Shown: piece after piece, positions 17,686-26,918 of the stretch
Layout: every line of letters begins with the position of its first letter
How positions within the stretch are numbered: the first letter of the stretch is position 1
Assembly: GCF_030403435.1 (NCBI RefSeq)
Contig: NZ_JAUEPH010000001.1
Coordinates: forward strand, 62,001 to 126,000
Length of the DNA stretch: 64,000 bases
From: Algoriphagus sediminis
GTDB taxonomy: Bacteria; Bacteroidota; Bacteroidia; Cytophagales; Cyclobacteriaceae
Direction: 5' to 3'
The notes under the pieces: model-generated
Seen by the model: the letters and a program-made list of their open reading frames with translations, nothing else
Told to the model about the DNA's origin: nothing
Databases searched by the model: none
Position numbers and translations under genes: made by a program

Positions 17686-19778
17686 GGAACTCAATTTTTT
17701 TGCTCTTGAGCTATTTTTTGATGGTCACAAGCTTTGCACAGGAAGTGCCAAAGAAAGAGATCGATTTAGAAGATTTTATCGAAAGAGTATTCCCAATTCA
17801 GGAGCAAGACCTTGATTACGAAGCTATTTACGAGGTTCTTTTCCAGCTTTACCAAAACCCAATAGACATAAATGAAGCAAATGCAGAGATTCTTCAGGCA
17901 ACCTATTTACTCAAACCTTACCAAATAGAATCCATTCTGAACTACCGCCAGCAATTCGGACCTTTTCTCAGCCTTTATGAATTGCAAGCCATCCCCGAGA
18001 TTGGGTTGGAAGATCTGCTTAGGCTCGCTCCTTTTCTCCAATTAGGCAAGGGGAAAAGCGAAAACCCAAAAGATTTCTTTTCACGAATTCCAGATGCAAA
18101 TCAAGCCTATTTACTTTTCCGACATCGAAGAACCTGGGAGCGAAGGAGGGGTTTTACACCTGCGGATACCAGCAGCTCAGGCAGAGTTTCCAGCAGATAC
18201 CTGGGAGATCCAAACGAGATTTATATTAGAATGAGATTGCAAAAAACTCGAGATTTTAGCTTTGGATTTACCTTAGAAAAGGATGCCGGAGAACAGTTTG
18301 TCTGGGATAGGTCTACTAACCGGATAGGCTTTAATTTTTATTCCTTTCACTTGGCTAAATACAATTTGGGCAAATGGAAAAATATCACCTTAGGAGATTT
18401 TCAGGCTGCCTTTGGACAAGGCCTTGTATTTGGTGCCGGATTTATATTGGGAAAAGGTGCTGAGACTGTCAGTACTGTCAGGAGAAGCAGTGTTGGCATT
18501 TTACCATATACCGCCGCACTGGAATTTGGCTTTTTCCGAGGTTTAGGAGCTACTTATCAATTTAATCGTGATGTCAAGGCTACAATTATAGCTTCTCGAG
18601 TTCCGAGGGACGGTCGACTACAGAACTCTTTAGACAGTTTACTAGAAGAATCAGGCTCCTTTAGCTCTATAAATCAAAGCGGCCTGCATAGAACCAATTC
18701 AGAAATAGCTACAAAAAATCAGCTTAAGGAGACGAGTCTGGGTGTGAATCTAGAGTATAGCAGAAAGTCATTTTCTGGTGGATTAAACTTTCTTTCAGTG
18801 AATTTCGATCGTCCATGGCAGCCCACTCCCAGACCATATAATCAGTTTGATTTTAAGGGAGATCAAAACCAAAATGCGAGTACCTATTTCAATTACAATT
18901 GGAAGAATTTCTTTGCATTTGGAGAAGCTGCTATTTCCACATCAGGGGGTACGGGAATTGTTGCAGGAATTATTGGAAGCTTGCGTAAAGAAGTGAGTAT
19001 GTCTATTCTTTACAGAAATTATGATCGGGATTTTCACAGTTTCTATTCTAATGCATTTTCAGAAAGTACAAGACCGAACAATGAACGCGGGATTTACCTT
19101 GGTTTAGAACTTAATCCAATCAAAAAATGGAAACTCAATCTTCACTATGATTTTTTCAAATTTCCTTGGCTTCGCTTCCGGGCCTATGCCCCCTCAAATG
19201 GGTATGAATGGCTATCCAGACTTACCTTCCGACCGGGGAAAACTCTAACTACTTTCATCCAAATAAGGCAAGAACAAAAGGAGAGAAACATATCAGATAC
19301 AGGAGAATCGCAATTAGGGTATCAGCTTGCTCCTTTGAATAGAATAAATGGACTTTGGAATCTTGACAAGCAGCTAAGTACCCGATTATTCATTCGGTCC
19401 AGGATCATGTGGAGCAAGATAAAATTCAATGAGAATGAAAGTTATGGCTTCCTTATTCTTCAAGATATTAAGTTACATATGGACAGATGGAGATTGACCG
19501 GAAGGATTTCTTTATTTGATACTGACGACTACGATGCCCGGCTTTATGCATTCGAAAGTAATGTCCTTTGGACTTTTTCAATACCTGCATTCTCAGGTCG
19601 TGGAATTCGCTATTACCTTTTGGCTCAATACCAGGTTCATCCCCGATTGACTCTTTATATGCGGATAGCGAGAACAAGTTTTTCTGATCGGAAAGAAGTC
19701 AGTTCTGGACTTCAAACCATTCAGGGAAATAATCAAACGGACACCCACTTTTTAGTGAAGTATGACCTTTTCAAATAA
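17679..19778 (+). CDS. Helix-hairpin-helix protein with outer-membrane barrel
   Basis: A 699-residue exported protein. After a signal peptide (cleavage near SFAQ-EV) come helix-hairpin-helix motifs of the ComEA type at about residues 60-125 (NPIDINEANAEILQA, PYQIESILNYRQQFGPF, LQAIPEIGLEDLLRLAPF). A long body of amphipathic strands, apparently a beta-barrel, follows. This domain combination is common in Bacteroidota, where the protein is uncharacterised. A DNA- or peptide-binding role for the helix-hairpin-helix part is possible but unproven. The ATG at 17679 overlaps the preceding stop (ATGGTGA). Confidence 0.75.
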   Translation: MVRNSIFLLLSYFLMVTSFAQEVPKKEIDLEDFIERVFPIQEQDLDYEAIYEVLFQLYQNPIDINEANAEILQATYLLKPYQIESILNYRQQFGPFLSLYELQAIPEIGLEDLLRLAPFLQLGKGKSENPKDFFSRIPDANQAYLLFRHRRTWERRRGFTPADTSSSGRVSSRYLGDPNEIYIRMRLQKTRDFSFGFTLEKDAGEQFVWDRSTNRIGFNFYSFHLAKYNLGKWKNITLGDFQAAFGQGLVFGAGFILGKGAETVSTVRRSSVGILPYTAALEFGFFRGLGATYQFNRDVKATIIASRVPRDGRLQNSLDSLLEESGSFSSINQSGLHRTNSEIATKNQLKETSLGVNLEYSRKSFSGGLNFLSVNFDRPWQPTPRPYNQFDFKGDQNQNASTYFNYNWKNFFAFGEAAISTSGGTGIVAGIIGSLRKEVSMSILYRNYDRDFHSFYSNAFSESTRPNNERGIYLGLELNPIKKWKLNLHYDFFKFPWLRFRAYAPSNGYEWLSRLTFRPGKTLTTFIQIRQEQKERNISDTGESQLGYQLAPLNRINGLWNLDKQLSTRLFIRSRIMWSKIKFNENESYGFLILQDIKLHMDRWRLTGRISLFDTDDYDARLYAFESNVLWTFSIPAFSGRGIRYYLLAQYQVHPRLTLYMRIARTSFSDRKEVSSGLQTIQGNNQTDTHFLVKYDLFK

Positions 19779-19842
19779 TTCCATCAATGGTCTCTTTTCT
19801 GCCTTCCTTTTTTTTAAGTTTAGTTTCTTAAAGCATATATCT

Positions 19843-22284
19843 ATGAAAAGACTTTTATCGCTGTTTTTACTAAGCATTATCACCAATGGGATTTTATTTG
19901 CTCAGTCGGATGACTTGGCAGGTGCAGAAAAAATCGAAGGTTTCATTGATTTCCATTTGGATAAAGAAAAAGGGAAAATCTACCTAGAGATCGAAAACTT
20001 AAATTCCGAATTTCTTTATGTGAATTCTCTCACTGCAGGTATTGGGTCAAATGATATTGGTCTGGACCGAGGCCAGTTAGGAGACACACGAATTGTAGAA
20101 TTTAGAAGATCTGGTAACAAAATTTTCCTGGTCCATAAAAACTTGGGCTTTAGGGCATATTCTGATAACCCTTCAGAAGTCCGATCCATAAATGAGGCCT
20201 TTGCTGAATCCATCATTTGGGGTTTCGAAATCAAAGAAAAAATCGGCGACAACCTTATCGTGGATGCTACTAACTTCTATATGCAGGACGCACATGGAGT
20301 TAGCCAAAGACTTTCCAGAAGCCGAGAAGGAACCTATCGAACCGATGCATCTAGAAGTGGACTGTATTATCCGATGACGAAAAACTTCCCTCAAAATACT
20401 GAAGTGGAAGCCACCATCACTCTCACGGGTACTCCTACAGGACGATACCTAAGGTCTGTTACGCCAACTGCTGAGGCTGTGACAGTGAGAATGAGACATT
20501 CTTTCATTCAGCTCCCAGATGATGAATATGAGCCAAGGGAATTTGACCCTCGAGGAGGCTATGGATCGATAAGCTACATGGATTTTACTACTCCCATTTC
20601 AGAGCCAATCCTCAAAAGATACATTGCCAGACATAGACTGGTCAAAAAGAATCCAGGGCCTGAACTATCGGAAGTTGTAGAACCCATAGTTTATTACCTG
20701 GATAGAGGAACACCGGAACCCGTAGCATCTGCATTAATTGAAGGAGGAAATTGGTGGAACCAAGCCTTTGAAGCAGCAGGGTTTAAGGATGCTTTTAGGG
20801 TAGAATTAGCTCCAGAAGGAATGGATCTAATGGATGTAAGATATAATGTTATTCAGTGGGTTCACCGTTCTACTAGGGGTTGGTCTTATGGTGCTAGTGT
20901 CAGAGATCCCAGGACGGGTGAGATTTTAAAAGGCCATGTTTCACTTGGATCACTCAGGGTAAGGCAAGACTTCTTAATTGCTCAAGGCCTTATACAACCA
21001 TATGTAAACGGAGATGAACCAGATCCAAAAATGCTGGAGATGGCTCTGGCCAGGCTACGTCAATTATCAGCTCATGAGATTGGGCACACTATAGGTTTAA
21101 GTCATAGCTTTGCTACCTCAGCCACTCAAAGGTCTTCAGTTATGGACTATCCTTATCCAGTGATTACTGAAGATTCAAACGGAAACCTCGATTTCTCAAA
21201 TGCCTATGACGATAAAATCGGAGAATGGGATAAATGGGCTATCAAATTCGGGTATGGTTATCCTGAATCTGGGCAATCTGAAGACGAGTTTTTAGCAAAA
21301 ACCCTCGAGGACACATATGCTGCAGGCTACGAATTCATTACTGACGCCGATGCAAGAGATCCTCAGGGAATTCACCCAAGAGCCCATCTTTGGGACAATG
21401 GAAGTTCTGCGCCCCAAGAATTGATGCGAATGCTGAAATTAAGACAAAATAAACTTAAAACCTTCGGAATGAATGCCATCCGTTCGGGAGAGGCTCAAGC
21501 CACATTAGAGGAAGTCTTGGTTCCCCTTTACCTCATGCACCGATTTCAGGTAGAAGCCACAACAAAGCTTGTGGGGGGTGTTGATTTCAGGTATAAGATT
21601 AAGGGTGATAATCAACCTAATCATGAATGGATTTCATATGAAGATCAATCAGAGGCCATTGATGCCTTGATGTATACGATTCACCCTGATCAGCTGGCGG
21701 TGCCAGATCATATTCTGGCATTAATCCCTCCCCGACCTCCAGGTTTTGGAAGAAACAGGGAAACATTTGTTTACAGAACGGGGCCCATGTTTGACCCAAT
21801 TGCACCAGCTGAAAGCGTGGTTGACCTCACTTTAGGATTCCTATTGGAAGGCTCTAGGATTAACCGTGTATATCTTCAAAATTTACAAGATCAGTCACTT
21901 CCTGGTGTGGTAGATGTGATTGGCCAAGTAACTAGTCCTACCTTTTCAAACGAGGTCCCTGAGGGCATTAAAGGAGAGATTAAGTTCATGACCGAGGCTA
22001 AATTAGTGGATCATTTGATTAAGCTTGCCAAGGATCCGGAGGTGTCAAAGACTGTGCGAGCTCAGGCTAGAAGCATTTTGTTTTCCTACTCGGAAAATGG
22101 GGTGAATTCCTTAAAGAAAAGGGCAAGTGAAGGAACCGTGTTCGGCATGCACTCCTCGTTCCTTTCAGACCAGATCCAGGCCTTTTTAGATTTGCCGATA
22201 GAATTTGCTCCTCAAGAGCCACTTAAAGTTCCTGATGGATCTCCCATTGGGATGGATGATATGAGTTGTGATTTTGAGTTTTGA
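19843..22284 (+). CDS. Secreted zinc-dependent metalloprotease (DUF5117/DUF4953 type)
   Basis: An 813-residue exported metalloprotease: signal peptide MKRLLSLFLLSIITNGILFA, an N-terminal beta-rich DUF5117-like region, then a metzincin zinc site HEIGHTIGLSH with His411, Glu412, His415 and His421. SVMDYPYP, some 17 residues later, provides the Met-turn-like element. Family members in Bacteroidota are large periplasmic or outer-membrane-associated proteases of unknown substrate. The upstream in-frame extension to 19762 is rejected because the signal peptide starts at the ATG at 19843. It lies 64 bases downstream of the barrel gene, in the same direction. Confidence 0.85.
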   Translation: MKRLLSLFLLSIITNGILFAQSDDLAGAEKIEGFIDFHLDKEKGKIYLEIENLNSEFLYVNSLTAGIGSNDIGLDRGQLGDTRIVEFRRSGNKIFLVHKNLGFRAYSDNPSEVRSINEAFAESIIWGFEIKEKIGDNLIVDATNFYMQDAHGVSQRLSRSREGTYRTDASRSGLYYPMTKNFPQNTEVEATITLTGTPTGRYLRSVTPTAEAVTVRMRHSFIQLPDDEYEPREFDPRGGYGSISYMDFTTPISEPILKRYIARHRLVKKNPGPELSEVVEPIVYYLDRGTPEPVASALIEGGNWWNQAFEAAGFKDAFRVELAPEGMDLMDVRYNVIQWVHRSTRGWSYGASVRDPRTGEILKGHVSLGSLRVRQDFLIAQGLIQPYVNGDEPDPKMLEMALARLRQLSAHEIGHTIGLSHSFATSATQRSSVMDYPYPVITEDSNGNLDFSNAYDDKIGEWDKWAIKFGYGYPESGQSEDEFLAKTLEDTYAAGYEFITDADARDPQGIHPRAHLWDNGSSAPQELMRMLKLRQNKLKTFGMNAIRSGEAQATLEEVLVPLYLMHRFQVEATTKLVGGVDFRYKIKGDNQPNHEWISYEDQSEAIDALMYTIHPDQLAVPDHILALIPPRPPGFGRNRETFVYRTGPMFDPIAPAESVVDLTLGFLLEGSRINRVYLQNLQDQSLPGVVDVIGQVTSPTFSNEVPEGIKGEIKFMTEAKLVDHLIKLAKDPEVSKTVRAQARSILFSYSENGVNSLKKRASEGTVFGMHSSFLSDQIQAFLDLPIEFAPQEPLKVPDGSPIGMDDMSCDFEF

Positions 22285-22295
22285 TTAAACATGAT

Positions 22296-22318
22296 TTCAA
22301 TACTTATTCTGTATTGAA
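22296..22318. repeat. Inverted repeat between protease and TIR-like gene
   Basis: TTCAATAC (22296-22303) and GTATTGAA (22311-22318) form a perfect 8-base inverted repeat around TTATTCT. It lies 12 bases after the protease stop and 51 bases before the next ATG. No T-run follows, so a regulator site is as likely as a hairpin. Confidence 0.45.
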
Positions 22319-22368
22319 CACTAAAAGTAGAACACTTATATTGACGTTTTTAAGCTAAAAGGGAAGAT

Positions 22369-23745
22369 ATGGCTACAAAAAGGTGCTTTGTAGTAATGGG
22401 TTTTGGAACCAAAACCGATTATGTAAATGGTAGGAAGCTTAACTTAGACAAGTCTTATCGAGTATTGATTAAGCCTGTGGTGGAGTCGAGGGGGATCGAG
22501 TGCGTCCGTGCGGATGAAATAATTCACTCTGGTTCAATTGATGTAAAAATGTACCAAGAGCTCCTCCAAGCTGATTTGGTTATTGCCGATCTTTCTACCG
22601 CAAACCCGAATGCCCTGTATGAATTGGGCGTTCGTCATGCCCTGAGGCCATTTACGACGATAGTCATTTCAGAGGATAAGCTGGTTTACCCTTTTGACCT
22701 GAACCATATTTTAATTTCTAGCTACAAGCACCTTGGTGATGCCATCGGATACGAAGAGGTTGGAAGGTTTCGGGAAGCATTGGGAAAGCAAATTGATGAG
22801 GTCCTACAAAAACAGGAGTCCGATAGTCCAGTATATACTTACTTAAACTCCCTAATTCCTCCGAAACTTGCGGATAGTATCACTCAGCTAGGTTCTGAAC
22901 CTGGAAGTGAATCATCTGATGATGACCCAGCAATGGGTCAGGCTCTTTCCTTTATGGTAGAAACGGGTGAGGAAGCCATTCATAAACATGAATTCTCTAA
23001 GGCAAGAGACCTATTTCAATCTGCGCTGACACTTTCAGAAAAGGATAAGAAGCAAAAGGACATTTACCTGGTGCATAGGCTAGCCTTTTGCACCTATAAA
23101 GCAGCGGAACCAACTTTAAAAGATTCACTTTATACCGCTTTGGGCTTGCTAGATGAAATAAACCTGGCACATTCCAACGACACAGAAACCGTCGCCATGG
23201 CGGGTACGATCAAAAAGAAACTGTACGAAACAGGTGAAGGCTCTAATCATCTGGAGGATGCAATTCTCTTTTTCCAAAGAAGTTACTATTTATTAAATAA
23301 TAGATATCATGGGATAAACCTTGCAATTTGCTGTGTTTACCGCGCTACTTCTGAGCTTTGTAAAACAAAAGAACAACAAATAGCAGACCTGGTCATAGCA
23401 CAAAGGACCTGGGAAAGAGTGCTTTACTTATGTGAATGGGATGAAAAAGCAATTAAAGAAAAGCTTTCTCAAAATAATTCATGGGATACGGATGGCATAG
23501 AAGGTCAAGATCTAGAAGAATATTACCTCAAACAAAAATTTTGGATTGCCGTTAATCGAGCCGAAGCTAACTTTGGTCTGGGAAATTTTGAAGCCTATGA
23601 AGAGGCTATTAAACTAGCCAAAAACACCTCGCACCCGAAATGGATGTGGGATAGTTTCGAAACTCAACTTAAAAGACTCACAGAAAAATTAAAGGAGTCA
23701 GGGCAGCTAATGAATCCAGCCTGGACTCTTCCAAATGGAAATTAA
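22369..23745 (+). CDS. TIR/deoxyribosyltransferase-like plus TPR-type protein
   Basis: A 458-residue cytoplasmic protein. The N-terminal 150 residues have the nucleoside 2-deoxyribosyltransferase/TIR-like pattern: CFVVMGFG, RADEIIHSG, LLQADLVIADLS, then NPNALYELGVRHAL, where the Glu of YELG aligns with the catalytic Glu of this fold. A low-complexity acidic linker (about 175-195) leads to a helical C-terminal half with TPR-like repeats (about 200-450), similar to TPR-sensor or TRAFs-binding regions. Such combinations are discussed as NAD- or nucleotide-cleaving conflict effectors, but the activity of this family is not established. It is the first gene of an operon with an M3 peptidase three bases downstream. 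Confidence 0.75.
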   Translation: MATKRCFVVMGFGTKTDYVNGRKLNLDKSYRVLIKPVVESRGIECVRADEIIHSGSIDVKMYQELLQADLVIADLSTANPNALYELGVRHALRPFTTIVISEDKLVYPFDLNHILISSYKHLGDAIGYEEVGRFREALGKQIDEVLQKQESDSPVYTYLNSLIPPKLADSITQLGSEPGSESSDDDPAMGQALSFMVETGEEAIHKHEFSKARDLFQSALTLSEKDKKQKDIYLVHRLAFCTYKAAEPTLKDSLYTALGLLDEINLAHSNDTETVAMAGTIKKKLYETGEGSNHLEDAILFFQRSYYLLNNRYHGINLAICCVYRATSELCKTKEQQIADLVIAQRTWERVLYLCEWDEKAIKEKLSQNNSWDTDGIEGQDLEEYYLKQKFWIAVNRAEANFGLGNFEAYEEAIKLAKNTSHPKWMWDSFETQLKRLTEKLKESGQLMNPAWTLPNGN

Positions 23746-23748
23746 CAA

Positions 23749-25779
23749 ATGAAAAACCCATTACTTAATACTTTTCAAACCCCAAGAGATACAGCACCAT
23801 TTGATCAAATTAAAACTGAGCATTTCCTCCCTGCAATCAAGGAAGGAATAAAACTAGCTCAAAAGGATATAGAAAATATTAAATCAGAGCCTCTTCCCAC
23901 CTTTCAGAATACAATTGAGGCATTGGACAGAGTTGGAAAGCAACTTTCGAGAGCTAGCTCCATTTTCTTTAATCTAAATTCGGCTGAAACCAATGATGAA
24001 ATCCAGAAGCTGGCTAGAGAAATAGCTCCACTTCTCACCGAGCACTCAAACAATATCCTTCTTGATTCTGAATTATTCGAGAGAGTAAAGCAAGTTTTTG
24101 GGCAGAAAAACGATCTGAGTTTAAGCCCGGAACAGCAGATGCTACTGGAAAAAACTTATAAATCTTTTGTTAGAAATGGCGCAGGATTGGACAAGGATCA
24201 ATCCGAGAAACTTCGGGAGATTGATCAAAAGTTGGCCCAGCTGAGTCTGAAGTTTGGAGAAAATGTTTTGGCAGAAACCAATAAATTCCTTCACGTGGTA
24301 ACTACTGAAGAGGAATTGGAAGGTTTACCTGATTCGATTAAAGATGCAGCCGCAGCTTTGGCAGAGGAGAAAGGCCATGAGGGCTCTTGGGCTTTTTCCC
24401 TTGAATACCCCAGCTACATTCCTGCAATGACTTATGCGGCAAACAGAGAGCTTAGGAAAACCCTGTTTATGGCCTCAGGAACCAAATCATGTAAAGGAGA
24501 TGAATTGGATAATCGGGAGAACATAAAAGAAATAATTAAACTACGATTTGATCGAGCACAACTTTTAGGATATAAATCTCATGCACATTTTGTTCTAGAG
24601 GAACGTATGGCGAAGACTCCAGAAGAAGTTACCAACTTCCTAACTAATCTCCTCGAAAAAGCCAGACCTAGGGCTGAGGAAGAAATGAAAGAACTATCTG
24701 ATTTTGCACAAAAAAAAGATGGCTTAGATCGAATTGAGAAATGGGATTATGCCTATTACGCTGAATTATTAAAAAAGGAGAAATTTTCTTTAGATGATGA
24801 ATTACTACGCCCTTACTTTGAACTGAACAAGGTAGTAGACGGAGTTTTCCAAACGGCCGAAAGACTATACGGAATCACTTTTAAAGAGAACCCCAAGATT
24901 CCTGTTTATCAGTCTGATGTAAAGGCCTATGAGGTTTTTGACAAGGACGATGAATTTCTATCAGTCTTTTATGCAGACTTCTTTCCAAGAGCAGGTAAAA
25001 GAATTGGAGCGTGGATGACAAGCTTTAAGGGGCAATCCAGGTTTGACGGCAAAAATGAAAGGCCTCATATTTCTATAGTTTGCAATTTCACCAAGCCATC
25101 TAAAACACGACCAAGCCTCCTTACCTTCAATGAAGTGACTACGCTCTTTCATGAATTTGGTCATGCCCTTCATGGCATGATGGCAAATGGCAGTTATGAG
25201 TCCTTGACTGGCACGAGCGTGTATTGGGATTTTGTGGAACTCCCCTCTCAGATTTTTGAAAATTGGTGCTATGAAAAAGAATGTTTAGATCTTTTTGCGA
25301 GTCATTTTGAGACGGAAAAAAAGATACCCGAGGAATACATAGAAAAAATCAAAGCCTCAGCAAATTTCCAGCAAGGCTACCAAACTCTAAGACAGTTAAG
25401 TTTTGGTTTATTAGATATGGCCTACCACGCACAAGATCCATCTAGAATTAAGGATATTGAGGAGTTTGAGAAGGAGTCAATGGAAAAAACAAATCTTCTA
25501 CCCGACGTAAAAGGAACAATGATGAGTCCTGCATTTTCGCATATTTTTCAGGGTGGCTATAGTTCTGGATACTATAGTTACAAATGGGCAGAAGTCTTGG
25601 ATGCAGATGCCTTTGAACTTTTCCAAGAAAATGGAATATTTGACCAGGAAACCGCTGATTCTTTTCTAAAAAATATTCTTTCAGCTGGAGGAAGTGAACA
25701 CCCTTCTATTCTGTATAAAAGATTTAGGGGAAGAGAACCCAAAGAAGATGCATTACTGAAAAGAGCTGGCTTAGTCTGA
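23749..25779 (+). CDS. M3-family metallopeptidase (oligopeptidase A / Dcp-like)
   Basis: A 676-residue cytoplasmic zinc peptidase with the M3 motif HEFGHALHG (His468, Glu469, His472) and the downstream WDFVELPSQIFENW and GGYSSGYYSYKWAE signatures. These enzymes cut short peptides, and OpdA and Dcp are the nearest characterised relatives; the two cannot be separated here by eye. No signal peptide is present. It starts three bases after the TIR-like gene and ends five bases before an AI-2E-family permease gene, so all are likely co-transcribed. Confidence 0.9.
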   Translation: MKNPLLNTFQTPRDTAPFDQIKTEHFLPAIKEGIKLAQKDIENIKSEPLPTFQNTIEALDRVGKQLSRASSIFFNLNSAETNDEIQKLAREIAPLLTEHSNNILLDSELFERVKQVFGQKNDLSLSPEQQMLLEKTYKSFVRNGAGLDKDQSEKLREIDQKLAQLSLKFGENVLAETNKFLHVVTTEEELEGLPDSIKDAAAALAEEKGHEGSWAFSLEYPSYIPAMTYAANRELRKTLFMASGTKSCKGDELDNRENIKEIIKLRFDRAQLLGYKSHAHFVLEERMAKTPEEVTNFLTNLLEKARPRAEEEMKELSDFAQKKDGLDRIEKWDYAYYAELLKKEKFSLDDELLRPYFELNKVVDGVFQTAERLYGITFKENPKIPVYQSDVKAYEVFDKDDEFLSVFYADFFPRAGKRIGAWMTSFKGQSRFDGKNERPHISIVCNFTKPSKTRPSLLTFNEVTTLFHEFGHALHGMMANGSYESLTGTSVYWDFVELPSQIFENWCYEKECLDLFASHFETEKKIPEEYIEKIKASANFQQGYQTLRQLSFGLLDMAYHAQDPSRIKDIEEFEKESMEKTNLLPDVKGTMMSPAFSHIFQGGYSSGYYSYKWAEVLDADAFELFQENGIFDQETADSFLKNILSAGGSEHPSILYKRFRGREPKEDALLKRAGLV

Positions 25780-25784
25780 TAAAT

Positions 25785-26918
25785 ATGAACAAAACGGAAA
25801 TTTACCTCCCCCCATTTCTGAAGGTCCTTGCGGTTCTCCTTCTGATCTGTGTAATAGTTTATATAATGATCGTAGGAAAACCTCTGTTGGTACCTATTTT
25901 AATGGGAGGTTTTTTTGCCATCCTTTTCACCCCGATGGGAAAATGGCTGGAAAAAAATAAGATCCCAAGGGTGCTTTCGAGCATTATAGCATTGCTTTGC
26001 ATGACGGCGATTGTTGCTGGATTAGTCACCTTTATCATCACAACTGTTTCTAGCTTTACATCAGAATTTGATAAGGACGTTTCTGAAAGAGTGACCGAAT
26101 ATGCAGAGGCAATTGATGAGTGGACCATTTCAACCCTTGGGGTGGATGAGGAGCTTAGAAATAAAGCCAATACAGATTATTTAAAATCAATTCTAGCCGA
26201 GAACAGCAACAGTGTTTCAGGATTCGCTCTGAAAACCGTGGGATCGCTTTCTGGAATTGTTTTGATTCCTGTTTTCATGTTTTTCTTTCTCCTATATCGA
26301 GATCATTTGACGCGTGTCGCCATACAGCTATACCATAAAAAAGACCCGGCTTTGGTGAAAATGAGGATTACTCGCCTTACCAAAGTAATTCAGAATTACA
26401 TTGTAGGAGTGGTTAAAGTGATGGGGATTTTGGCCATATTGAATATTACCGCCTTTACCATTATTGGTGTAAAGCATGCTGTTTTCTTCGGTACCATAGC
26501 GGCAATCCTGAATATAATTCCATACGTTGGACCATTCTCAGGTATCTTGATGCCAGTAAGTTACTCCTTCCTAACCACGGATAGTCTCTTTTACCCACTT
26601 GCCATTCTGGTAGCATACCAAGTCATCCAATTCATAGAAGGAAATATCCTTACACCAAAGATTGTAGGAAGTAATGTTAATCTCAACGCCTTTGTAACTT
26701 TCCTTGGCCTTTTAGTCGGTGCGAGCATCTGGGGAGTGGCAGGAATGATTCTGATTATTCCAGCAATGGCAATAATGCGTGAGATTTTTGAGCTCAACCA
26801 AGAGACTCTTCCATTTGCTATTCTATTTGGAGAGGAAAAGGAGTTGGGAAAACCAGTGGAGTCAGAAGATGAGGGGGATGACAAAAGCAACAAAAATTCA
26901 GCCGATGAAGAGAAATAG
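25785..26918 (+). CDS. AI-2E transporter-family permease (first copy)
   Basis: A 377-residue membrane protein of the TqsA/YhhT/PerM family (PF01594). It has an N-terminal pair of hydrophobic segments, a soluble loop (about 85-150) and a C-terminal membrane block with the family motif NIIPYVGPFSGILMP and NLNAFVTFLGLLVGASIWG. The tail after residue 350 is highly acidic. Members have been proposed to export autoinducer-2 or exchange sodium for protons; the substrate here is unknown. Its last 14 bases overlap the TPR lipoprotein gene. A second, divergent copy lies at 38625-39710. Confidence 0.87.
   Translation: MNKTEIYLPPFLKVLAVLLLICVIVYIMIVGKPLLVPILMGGFFAILFTPMGKWLEKNKIPRVLSSIIALLCMTAIVAGLVTFIITTVSSFTSEFDKDVSERVTEYAEAIDEWTISTLGVDEELRNKANTDYLKSILAENSNSVSGFALKTVGSLSGIVLIPVFMFFFLLYRDHLTRVAIQLYHKKDPALVKMRITRLTKVIQNYIVGVVKVMGILAILNITAFTIIGVKHAVFFGTIAAILNIIPYVGPFSGILMPVSYSFLTTDSLFYPLAILVAYQVIQFIEGNILTPKIVGSNVNLNAFVTFLGLLVGASIWGVAGMILIIPAMAIMREIFELNQETLPFAILFGEEKELGKPVESEDEGDDKSNKNSADEEK

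Noticed and set aside
26779-26904. Longer N-terminus for the TPR lipoprotein gene
   Set aside because: The extension lies inside the permease gene and has no signal sequence, while the ATG at 26905 starts a perfect lipoprotein signal peptide.
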